Below, in pieces: positions 1-5,716 of a DNA stretch of 5,716 bases. Positions within the stretch are counted from its first letter, which is position 1; every line of letters begins with the position of its first letter. A model generated the notes under the pieces. That model searched no databases, was not told the DNA's origin, and saw only the letters and a list, made by a program, of their open reading frames with translations. The stretch covers positions 1 to 5,716 of the forward strand of contig CALFYS010000073.1 in NCBI GenBank assembly GCA_937952245.1, in the 5' to 3' direction. The position numbers and the translations under genes are program-made. The DNA is from an uncultured Alphaproteobacteria bacterium. GTDB taxonomy: Bacteria; Pseudomonadota; Alphaproteobacteria; Puniceispirillales; UBA1172.

Positions 1-2333
1 TGGTCAGCATCAATGTCTTTGGTTTTAACATAGCCCATGGCCAGCCGCTTACCAACGCGATGCCCCGTACAAGCGGAGGTAACATACCCCACCCATTTGC
101 CATTCTGGTAGATCGGGTCACTTGGCAAAGCATCGGCGTCATGACCATCAACAACAAAGCCCAGAAAACACCATTCTGGTGCGGATGTGGATTGTTGTTC
201 CACCGCGTCTTTGCCAATGAAATCATCTTTGTCCATTTTGGCAAAGCCTTCTAATTTGGCATCGTATAGCGTGTATTCCGTGCCGAAATCTGAACCCCAA
301 CCGTGGTATCCTTTTTCAATCCGCATCACATTAAGGGCGTAAGAACCAAAGTCAGCAAGGCCTAAATCTTGTCCGTTATCGATCAGCGCTTGATAAACAG
401 CGTCCAAATCTGCGCTGGCCAAATGAAGCTCCCAGCCCAATTCCCCCACAAAGGAAACGCGCATAGCGGTGACGGCTTTCCCCGCAACGGTAATCTCAGA
501 CACGCTCATCCAAGGCATCGCCTCTTTGCTCAGGTCAGCATCGGTTAAGCGTGAGAGCAATTCTCTTGAGCGTGGCCCCATGACCAATAAAGCCGCGTCG
601 CGGTCATAACCTTTTTCGATTGTCACCGTGCTATCTTGAGGGCAATGGGTATGGAGCCAGTCAAAATCACGATCCACCGCCAATGTCGGCCCACAAAGAA
701 GGAAACGATCAGGCCCAAGATGCGCGATGGTCGCCTCGCTCCAGATATATCCTTTCGGGGTCAGCATATAGGATAGTTTCACCCGCCCCTCTTTTGGCGT
801 TGTCCCGCAAATCACCTGATTTAAAAAGGCGGCGGCACCCGTGCCTGTGACAAGATATTTTGTAAAGCCGCCGTGGTCCATGACCCCGACCCGATCTCGG
901 ACGGCTTCACATTCTAATTTGATGGCATCATGCCATGGCTCATCATCACGGAAACTAAGCTTATTTTCATCATAAGCCTGCCCGCCACGGTCAAACCACA
1001 TGGCGCGTTCCCAGCCGCCAATTTGCCCGAATTGCGCGCCTCTTTGTTTTAATTTGTCATAGATGGGCGTTTGTTGCACCGGGCGGCCTGATGACAACAA
1101 GCGATGCGGATAAGGGATGGCGTATTGATAATCATAAAGCTGGGTCACTCGCTTTTCGGCATAATCTTTATCCGCCCATTCGCCAAATCGCCGTGGATCC
1201 CAAGCCGACATATCCCATTCGGTTTCCCCTTCAACAATCCATTCGGTGATGGCTTTGCCAACGGCGGCGGATTGGGTGATCCCCACCTGAACTCCGCAGG
1301 CTTGATAAAAATTAGGCGCGCCAGCAACCGGCCCACAAAGCGGCAGCGAGTCGGGCGAATATCCAATAGGGCCGTTAACAAAACGCTGAACGCCGACCTC
1401 CCCTAACAAGGGGACGTGCACCAATGTTGCCTCCAACACTTCAGCAATATCATCGACTGAATCGGGGAACAGGCCATGGATAAAATCATCGGGAATACCA
1501 TCTTGAAAGGCAAGACGACCCGGGTGGCCATAAGACCCAAAGAGAAAGCCTGAACGTTCACGCCTGAGATAAAACCGAATATCAGGGTCTCTGATCAACG
1601 GAAAGAGCGCGGTGTTTTCTTCGAGTTGCGGCACCGGTTCTGTGACAAGATATTGGTGTTCTAACGTCACCACCGGCGCGTTATAACCCGCCAATAAAGA
1701 CATATCCCGCCCATAAAAGCCGGTCGCGTTAACCACCACTTCACAGGTCACATCGCCTTTATTGGTGTTGACCAACCATTCGCCTGATGGCGTTCGGGTG
1801 AGGCCTGTCACTTCAGTGAAACGAGCGATTTCAGCGCCATTCATCCGCGCGCCTTTAGCCAGCGCTTGGGTGAGCTGGCTTGGGTCAATATCACCTTCAT
1901 AAGGGTCATGAATCCCCCCGATCACCGTATCGCCGGGGATATAATAAGGGTGCATATCTTCCATTTCTTTGGGTGAAATCAACTCAAGGTCAAACCCTGC
2001 GGATTTCGAAATCCCCACAAGATGGTGATACAAATCCATGCGGTTTTCAGTATGGGCTGGCCAGAACGCGCCTGTATGGCGATAGGTGATGGGCGCGTCC
2101 AGTTTATCCCCCAAATCTTTGTACAAAGACCAAGCGTAATTGCCCGCGCGCATCCCCAGCCAACTGCCAGCATAGGTCGGGATATTGCCCGCCGCGTGCC
2201 ATGTTGAACCGGAAGTCAGCTCATTCTTTTCAATCAAAATACAATCGGAAACACCAGCTTCAGAAAGGTGATACAAACAGGCCGCGCCCACCGCGCCGCC
2301 ACCAATAATTACAACTCGGGCGTGACTGCGCAA
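1..2333 (-). CDS. FAD-dependent dimethylglycine/sarcosine dehydrogenase-like protein with GcvT-like folate domain (3' end cut by window)
   Basis: The reading frame is open from base 2333 to the window edge, giving 777 complete codons; related proteins have roughly 800-850 residues, so only the last few dozen are missing. The N-terminus carries a dinucleotide-binding motif, VVIIGGGAVGAA (about residues 7-18), then GSTWHAAG (42-49). In mitochondrial dimethylglycine dehydrogenase the His of this motif binds FAD covalently, so His46 is the likely flavin attachment site. The DAO-type FAD domain runs to about residue 365, followed by a linker domain and, from about residue 430, a GcvT/aminomethyltransferase-like region that includes VSFVGELGWELHL and MRIEKGYHGWG (about 668-678). 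The family oxidatively demethylates N-methyl glycine derivatives and transfers the one-carbon unit to tetrahydrofolate in the cytoplasm. The start is TTG at 2333: there is no in-frame ATG before the nucleotide-binding motif, and the stop of the upstream gene lies 3 bases away. It is the last visible gene of the four-gene operon. The exact substrate (dimethylglycine, sarcosine or another methylamine) is not determined. Confidence 0.93.
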   Translation of the reverse strand, partial: MRSHARVVIIGGGAVGAACLYHLSEAGVSDCILIEKNELTSGSTWHAAGNIPTYAGSWLGMRAGNYAWSLYKDLGDKLDAPITYRHTGAFWPAHTENRMDLYHHLVGISKSAGFDLELISPKEMEDMHPYYIPGDTVIGGIHDPYEGDIDPSQLTQALAKGARMNGAEIARFTEVTGLTRTPSGEWLVNTNKGDVTCEVVVNATGFYGRDMSLLAGYNAPVVTLEHQYLVTEPVPQLEENTALFPLIRDPDIRFYLRRERSGFLFGSYGHPGRLAFQDGIPDDFIHGLFPDSVDDIAEVLEATLVHVPLLGEVGVQRFVNGPIGYSPDSLPLCGPVAGAPNFYQACGVQVGITQSAAVGKAITEWIVEGETEWDMSAWDPRRFGEWADKDYAEKRVTQLYDYQYAIPYPHRLLSSGRPVQQTPIYDKLKQRGAQFGQIGGWERAMWFDRGGQAYDENKLSFRDDEPWHDAIKLECEAVRDRVGVMDHGGFTKYLVTGTGAAAFLNQVICGTTPKEGRVKLSYMLTPKGYIWSEATIAHLGPDRFLLCGPTLAVDRDFDWLHTHCPQDSTVTIEKGYDRDAALLVMGPRSRELLSRLTDADLSKEAMPWMSVSEITVAGKAVTAMRVSFVGELGWELHLASADLDAVYQALIDNGQDLGLADFGSYALNVMRIEKGYHGWGSDFGTEYTLYDAKLEGFAKMDKDDFIGKDAVEQQSTSAPEWCFLGFVVDGHDADALPSDPIYQNGKWVGYVTSACTGHRVGKRLAMGYVKTKDIDAD

Positions 2334-2336
2334 TGA

Positions 2337-3041
2337 TCAAAACTCCTCAAACAAGCGGCCATAACCGCTAAACTGATCTGTTATTCCTGCTTTGCGTAAA
2401 CTCTGCCAATAGACCGCGGCGTTACAGGCGACAATCGGCTTGTTATATTTGCCTTCCAAAGCCGCGATTAAGGCGACAACCGGCAAGGCCGTGCCAACCT
2501 GAAGGATGGCATCACAATCCGATGCCGCGACATGATCAAAAACGGCAATAATATCTTCGATTGACGTTTCACAAATCGCCGGAAGCGAGGGGGCTTCGGT
2601 GCCTTTAATGGCGACCACGTCAAATCCTGCGTCTTCGGTATTGGCTTTGACGTGTTGATCAATCTCAGCGTTGAACGGCGTCACCACCGCCACTTTCTTT
2701 GCGCCGAATTTTCTTAAAGCGTCGTGGTCTGCCGCCGAGGCGTTGCATACCGGAACACCAATCTTGTTTTCGAGCGCCTGACAAACGCTTGCCAGTTTCG
2801 CAACACCGCCCAAGCCAGCATCGGTGGTCAGGCCAATGGCAACCGCCACAGGGTTGCAATCCATTAATTTTTCAGCTTCTTCCGTAAGGTCATCTGAAAT
2901 CATCTCCCCACCCAAACGAAACCGTTGCATTTGGTTGGTCACCCCATCGGGGCGCAGCAATTCCAATTCAGGTTGAACAACGGTGTTCATGGCTGGTGTC
3001 ATGACACCGATGATTGCCCTTGGTGCTAATGTATCGGCCAT
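2337..3041 (-). CDS. Asp/Glu racemase superfamily protein, arylmalonate decarboxylase / maleate isomerase-like, lacking the usual catalytic cysteines
   Basis: This 234-residue protein has the usual length for the family. Its N-terminal IIGVMTPAMNTV (10-21) resembles the substrate-binding loop of maleate isomerases and arylmalonate decarboxylase, and its C-terminal SGYGRLFEEF closely matches the end of Bordetella arylmalonate decarboxylase as I recall it. Two pseudo-repeated halves are visible, with KKVAVVTPF at about 115-123 and KPIVACNAAVYW at 201-212. Family enzymes act on small carboxylates by racemisation, cis-trans isomerisation or decarboxylation, using one or two active-site cysteines. 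Aligned by eye, the first cysteine position is Leu71 (in AIGLTTDA) and the second is Gly183 (in ILQVGTALP). Cysteines remain at 62, 87, 99, 157, 176 and 206, of which Cys99 and Cys206 sit at related places in the two halves. The start ATG follows the stop of the SRPBCC gene by 11 bases, with a GGGGGAG ribosome site at 3045-3051. Family membership is well supported; the reaction is unknown and may differ from the classic two-base chemistry. Confidence 0.82.
   Translation of the reverse strand: MADTLAPRAIIGVMTPAMNTVVQPELELLRPDGVTNQMQRFRLGGEMISDDLTEEAEKLMDCNPVAVAIGLTTDAGLGGVAKLASVCQALENKIGVPVCNASAADHDALRKFGAKKVAVVTPFNAEIDQHVKANTEDAGFDVVAIKGTEAPSLPAICETSIEDIIAVFDHVAASDCDAILQVGTALPVVALIAALEGKYNKPIVACNAAVYWQSLRKAGITDQFSGYGRLFEEF
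2343..2348 (-). promoter_or_regulatory. Ribosome binding site supporting the TTG start of the FAD dehydrogenase gene
   Basis: On the minus strand GAGGAG lies 9 bases upstream of the TTG at 2333-2331, inside the last codons of the preceding racemase-family gene. This decides the start, since no ATG is in frame upstream of the FAD motif. It also makes translational coupling with the upstream gene likely. Confidence 0.6.
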
Positions 3042-3052
3042 CGTCTCCCCCT

Positions 3053-3487
3053 TTATGATGTTGTGAGATATTCGTTTAAACCGCGCATCGCATCGCGATA
3101 AATTTTATTGCCCACAATTTCTTCTAGATCGTCTTCGTCTTTTGGATCGCATTTAAATTCACCTATCCAAATGCCAAGCGTTTGATCGCCATCGGTGATC
3201 GGCACAAACGAATGGGTTGAGATATAACCGGAACACGGCAATGGGCCTTCGACAATATCGTAACTATAGAAATACTCTTGGTCAGAATGAGCCAGCAAAG
3301 TTTCGCGAAAAACGCTGCCGTCGATAATATCAAGATGCCGAATGGAGCCAACAGATGTTCCTGTTCCTGTTTCCATCCGAGAGGCGGTCACGCTTGGATT
3401 CCAATTGGCGACCCCGTCAAAATTTCGGACAACCGACCACACGCGGTCAATCGGCGCGTTGATGATGACGCTTCGCATCACTTTCAT
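3053..3487 (-). CDS. SRPBCC (START/Bet v 1-like) small ligand-binding protein
   Basis: This 144-residue protein begins VMRSVIINAPIDRVWSVVRNF (3-23), the typical first strand and helix of the SRPBCC / polyketide-cyclase-2 fold, followed by NWNPSV (about 29-34) and a series of beta-strands (SIRHLDI, FRETLLAHS, YFYSYDIVEG, GYISTHSFVPI, LGIWIGEFKC). It ends in a long helix (EEIVGNKIYRDAMRGLNEYL), as expected for this fold. Proteins of this fold bind hydrophobic or small organic ligands in a deep cavity, and some are cyclases or hydrolases. No signal peptide or membrane segment is visible, so it should be cytoplasmic. Its ATG overlaps the methyltransferase stop (ATGA, 3484-3487), and an AAGGAGAG ribosome site lies at 3494-3501 within the methyltransferase gene, so the two are probably translationally coupled. 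A role in binding the substrate or product of the methyltransferase is inference. No catalytic residues can be assigned. Confidence 0.87.
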   Translation of the reverse strand: MKVMRSVIINAPIDRVWSVVRNFDGVANWNPSVTASRMETGTGTSVGSIRHLDIIDGSVFRETLLAHSDQEYFYSYDIVEGPLPCSGYISTHSFVPITDGDQTLGIWIGEFKCDPKDEDDLEEIVGNKIYRDAMRGLNEYLTTS

Positions 3488-5016
3488 GTCGAACTCTCCT
3501 TTTCATCAAGGTCGATTTTAAACATTTGTCGGATCTGGTCTTCGATCTTTGGCGGCAAATGCGTGGCTGGATTGCTGAGCAGATTTTGCACATGACGTTC
3601 GGCTTTCATCCAAATATCTTCACGGCCAGCCTCCATCCAATCGGCAACACTTTGGCGATCACCAAGGACAGGATACAGATATTCGCTTCGCATCAACGAC
3701 AGCGTTTTTTCATGGCCGAGGTAATGGCCATCGCCGGAGGTGACCGTTTCAATATCAGCAAGATCAAGATGTTCAGGGCGTACGCCAACACCTTCAACGC
3801 TTCGCAAAATCGCGCCACACATTTCATTATCAATCACCATCATTTCCGGTGACGCGACCATGATTGACCCGAGCATCCCAACGCTTAAATTGATCATATC
3901 CGCGCCAGCATGGGCGGATTGTGTAATCGTATAGCCTTTTTCATATCCAGCTTGGGCATCGGCGATTTTGGCATCGGTCATCCCCGCGGAGACCGTGGAT
4001 GGCAAGTTCAATGACAATAAGATTTGCGCGGCGGCGGCATTGGCAATCGCGGCTTCTCCGCTGCCGCCGCTCATCGCGCCTGTCCGAAGATCAGAGATAA
4101 ACGGCATAAACGCATAAATCGTCGGATGCCCTGGTTTAATCGCATCGACCACCATCATGCCCGCGAGACTTTCCGCCAAGCCTTGTGCCAAAGCCCCTGC
4201 CAAAGACGCGGGGCTTGTTGCGCCCGCTTGCGCGGCGGTGCAAATCTGTAAGGGCATTCCTTGTTCAATGGCGGCTCGCATGATCTCAACCCCTTCAGGT
4301 GCGAACCTTAAGGGGGAGACTGCATGAACAATGATCGCCATGCAAAACGGCTGTTGCCGAAACCGATGCTCACCGCCAAGCGCCAGATCAAACATAGCGG
4401 TCACAGGGGCGACGTTTTCGGCTTGATCAAAACTGACCCCAATGGGTTTGCCCGTCGCCTTCATGCAAGCAAAGGCGGTGTTGATGTCCAAATCAAAAGG
4501 CAATTTCATATCGCGGGCAACCACTGGTCGCACCCCATAATGAATATACGGCGATTGATCCACAATCCGCATCAGATCATAGAGATCGGCAAGGTTGGAA
4601 TGGCGATAAGCCATGGTCGAACTGTCCAAGACTTCAACCGCGGCACCGCCGGTGCCGATATGCACCCTGCCGCCGCCAACATCTATCCCTTGGTCTTCAA
4701 CATAACCCGGGAGCGCAACCGTTGATGGTGAGCGGGTGATTGTCTTTTCCACAGATGGCCTTGCAAAACAAATCCGGCCGTCCCCTCTTTCCGTTGCGCC
4801 TTTTTCACACAGCAGGTTTTTTAGCCAAGACGGGGCATCGGCCATGCCCACCGTCTCAAGGATCGCAAACGCATGATCAATGATCAGGCCAGCTTCATGC
4901 TCACTCAACGGCTTAAAGCGGCCGCCTTGGGGGATCAGCGGCATATGGGACGATTGCTGGTGCAGCCTGTTATGCTTATCAGCTGTTTTCTTGCGTCTTT
5001 TCGCGGATAACGACAT
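3484..5016 (-). CDS. Trimethylamine methyltransferase (MttB) family protein, non-pyrrolysine type
   Basis: From the ATG at 5016 the protein has 510 residues, within the usual 470-530 range of MttB-superfamily TIM-barrel methyltransferases. Hallmarks are MSGGSGEAAIANAAAAQ (about 314-330), the AGADMINLSVGMLGS segment (about 365-380) and the C-terminal GHYLGHEKTLSLMRSEYLYP followed by VLGDR (about 428-452). The frame has no in-frame TAG, so it belongs to the pyrrolysine-free group. Characterised members of that group (MtgB, MtpB, MtcB, MtyB) move a methyl group from glycine betaine, proline betaine, carnitine or gamma-butyrobetaine to a corrinoid protein; the substrate here is unknown. The N-terminus is a basic, probably disordered tail (AKRRKKTADKH), as in alphaproteobacterial homologues. 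I prefer the ATG at 5016, with GAGAGGG two bases upstream; a TTG at 5082 would add 22 residues and has a weaker AAGG 10 bases upstream. First gene of the operon, it overlaps the SRPBCC gene by 4 bases. No corrinoid protein gene is visible nearby. Confidence 0.92.
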   Translation of the reverse strand: MSLSAKRRKKTADKHNRLHQQSSHMPLIPQGGRFKPLSEHEAGLIIDHAFAILETVGMADAPSWLKNLLCEKGATERGDGRICFARPSVEKTITRSPSTVALPGYVEDQGIDVGGGRVHIGTGGAAVEVLDSSTMAYRHSNLADLYDLMRIVDQSPYIHYGVRPVVARDMKLPFDLDINTAFACMKATGKPIGVSFDQAENVAPVTAMFDLALGGEHRFRQQPFCMAIIVHAVSPLRFAPEGVEIMRAAIEQGMPLQICTAAQAGATSPASLAGALAQGLAESLAGMMVVDAIKPGHPTIYAFMPFISDLRTGAMSGGSGEAAIANAAAAQILLSLNLPSTVSAGMTDAKIADAQAGYEKGYTITQSAHAGADMINLSVGMLGSIMVASPEMMVIDNEMCGAILRSVEGVGVRPEHLDLADIETVTSGDGHYLGHEKTLSLMRSEYLYPVLGDRQSVADWMEAGREDIWMKAERHVQNLLSNPATHLPPKIEDQIRQMFKIDLDEKESST

Positions 5017-5099
5017 ATCCCTCTCATCAAGACTATTCAGACCCTTGGATATTACCTTTTCACCTTGTTTCAGACTTGGCAATAAGATTTGACCTTCCC

Positions 5100-5128
5100 A
5101 TTAGAAAAATTCAATTAAAAGAATTGAA
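5100..5128 (-). promoter_or_regulatory. Candidate promoter of the methyltransferase operon
   Basis: On the minus strand TTCAAT (5123-5128) and TCTAAT (5100-5105) are separated by 17 bases. The -10-like box matches TATAAT at 5 of 6 positions, but the -35-like box is weak. Transcription would begin near 5093, upstream of both possible methyltransferase starts. The surrounding sequence is AT-rich, so a chance match is possible; the sigma factor is unknown. Confidence 0.25.
5110..5128. repeat. Perfect 7-bp inverted repeat in the divergent intergenic region, possible operator
   Basis: TTCAATT (5110-5116) and AATTGAA (5122-5128) are exact reverse complements around a 5-base spacer, AAAAG. The repeat lies between the divergent methyltransferase operon and HugZ-like gene, and covers the -35 box and part of the spacer of the candidate operon promoter. 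That placement suits a dimeric regulator. It is AT-rich and short, followed by no T-run and far from any gene end, so it does not look like a terminator. No regulator gene is in the window. Confidence 0.4.
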
Positions 5129-5204
5129 ACGTTGGGATGGTACAGGATGACCGGAGAAATTTTCATCATTGCCCCACGGCTGAAATCATCTATTTTGAAA
5201 GATG

Positions 5205-5211
5205 TAAGGAG
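5205..5211 (+). promoter_or_regulatory. Ribosome binding site of the HugZ-like gene
   Basis: TAAGGAG lies 5 bases upstream of the ATG at 5217, a strong Shine-Dalgarno match that fixes this start. A weak promoter-like pair, TTGCCC (5169-5174) and TATTTT (5191-5196) with a 16-base spacer, lies just upstream, but it would leave almost no leader and I give it little weight. Confidence 0.6.
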
Positions 5212-5216
5212 CCGCC

Positions 5217-5716
5217 ATGTCCGATCTGAAAAAAGTTGAAGCCGCCAAAGAAAAACTTCTCAACACGGCGCGAACAGTGATTGTCACCACCGCCCTGCCG
5301 GAAGATGAAGGGGGCGGGCCAGACCTTGGGTTTTCGCCGTTTTATCGTGATGAAGACGGCCATTTTTACATCTACACCAGCCATCTTTCTGCCCATGTCA
5401 GGGCGTTGCTGCAAGGCGCTCCGGTAAAATTCATGCTGGCGGCGGATGAATCCGTTTCGCAAAACATCTGGGCACGCGTCCGCATCAGCTTTACAGCAGA
5501 GGTCACGCAGATCAAAAGAGATGATGATCGTTTTGAGCCGATGATGGATAGAATGCAGGATTATTTAGGGGCAACCATGGGGCTTATTCGCCGGTTTAGC
5601 GATTTTCATTTGTTCCAGATTATCCCTGATGAAGGCGTGCTTGTGACAGGGTTTGCGGCGGCGTATTCGGTTTCAGGACCGCAATTTACCATCACCGAGC
5701 ATCTGTCGAAATCCTA
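5217..5716 (+). CDS. HugZ-like / pyridoxamine 5'-phosphate oxidase-fold protein (reaches right edge)
   Basis: Translation from the ATG at 5217 stays open to the edge, giving 166 complete codons plus the bases TA; the next base could complete a stop (TAA or TAG), so the protein may be nearly whole. The sequence has the split-barrel pattern of the family: a first helix (SDLKKVEAAKEKLLNT), strand ARTVIVTTAL, then DLGFSPFYRDEDGHFYIYTS, LSAHVRALLQG and the strand VKFMLAADE, followed by NIWARVRISFTAEV, which corresponds to the family's conserved NPFAR-R segment. HugZ and HutZ proteins bind haem and take part in iron release from it; other members of the fold bind FMN or F420. A histidine near the C-terminus (His162, in TITEHLSKS) lies where small HutZ-type proteins place a haem-ligand histidine, but that comparison is from memory. 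It is divergent from the methyltransferase operon, and no functional link is evident. Haem utilisation is a family-level call only. Confidence 0.83.
   Translation, partial: MSDLKKVEAAKEKLLNTARTVIVTTALPEDEGGGPDLGFSPFYRDEDGHFYIYTSHLSAHVRALLQGAPVKFMLAADESVSQNIWARVRISFTAEVTQIKRDDDRFEPMMDRMQDYLGATMGLIRRFSDFHLFQIIPDEGVLVTGFAAAYSVSGPQFTITEHLSKS

Noticed and set aside
1104..1406. A 100-codon plus-strand frame and an overlapping 78-codon minus-strand frame
   Set aside because: Both lie inside the long dehydrogenase frame, which reads through without a stop and shows clear family motifs. They are shadow frames.
3278..3852. Two plus-strand open frames of 105 and 108 codons
   Set aside because: They are antisense to the SRPBCC and methyltransferase genes and show no domain or convincing ribosome site.
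4324..4725. A 133-codon plus-strand open frame
   Set aside because: It is fully antisense to the well-supported methyltransferase gene, and its translation shows no recognisable domain.
3484..5082. A pyrrolysine-containing true trimethylamine methyltransferase
   Set aside because: The frame has no in-frame TAG codon, so the protein belongs to the pyrrolysine-free relatives and trimethylamine should not be assumed as substrate.
5089..5119. TTGACC (5089-5094) as a plus-strand -35 box for the HugZ-like gene
   Set aside because: The -35 match is good, but no acceptable -10 hexamer occurs 16-19 bases downstream.
5110..5128. The intergenic inverted repeat as a rho-independent terminator
   Set aside because: The stem is short and AT-rich, has no following T-run, and no gene ends near it.
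5190..5462. A 90-codon minus-strand open frame
   Set aside because: It is antisense to the HugZ-like gene, which has a strong ribosome site and clear family sequence.

Overview
The window looks like a bacterial chromosome segment of moderate G+C, most likely from a marine or environmental alphaproteobacterium. That placement is an inference: MttB-like and dimethylglycine-dehydrogenase-like proteins of this type are common in Rhodobacterales, SAR116 and related groups, and nothing here fixes the taxon. Coding density is very high. I see no RNA gene, mobile element, CRISPR array or gene-free stretch longer than about 200 bases.

Layout: about 5.0 kb is one tightly packed minus-strand operon, read from right to left. 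It starts with a trimethylamine methyltransferase (MttB) family protein that has no in-frame amber codon (3484-5016, or a longer form from a TTG at 5082). Next is a small SRPBCC/START-like protein (3053-3487) whose start overlaps the methyltransferase stop by 4 bases (ATGA). Eleven bases further on is an Asp/Glu racemase / arylmalonate decarboxylase / maleate isomerase family protein (2337-3041). Three bases after that is a large FAD oxidoreductase of the dimethylglycine/sarcosine dehydrogenase type with a GcvT-like folate part (2333 to beyond base 1, so its C-terminus is cut off). It starts at a TTG. To the right, a HugZ-like / pyridoxamine-phosphate-oxidase-fold gene (5217 to the right edge) is transcribed divergently. 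The short region between them holds a perfect 7-bp inverted repeat that overlaps a possible promoter for the operon.

How the genes may work together (inference): non-pyrrolysine MttB homologues that have been characterised demethylate quaternary amines such as glycine betaine, proline betaine, carnitine or gamma-butyrobetaine, passing the methyl group to a corrinoid protein. Dimethylglycine-dehydrogenase-type flavoproteins oxidatively demethylate the tertiary or secondary amine products and deliver the one-carbon unit to tetrahydrofolate. The operon therefore reads as a catabolic unit for an N-methylated compound. Three things make it unusual: no corrinoid protein is encoded in the window, an SRPBCC protein is translationally coupled to the methyltransferase, and the racemase-family protein appears to lack both cysteines used for catalysis in its superfamily. 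The substrate cannot be read from the sequence.
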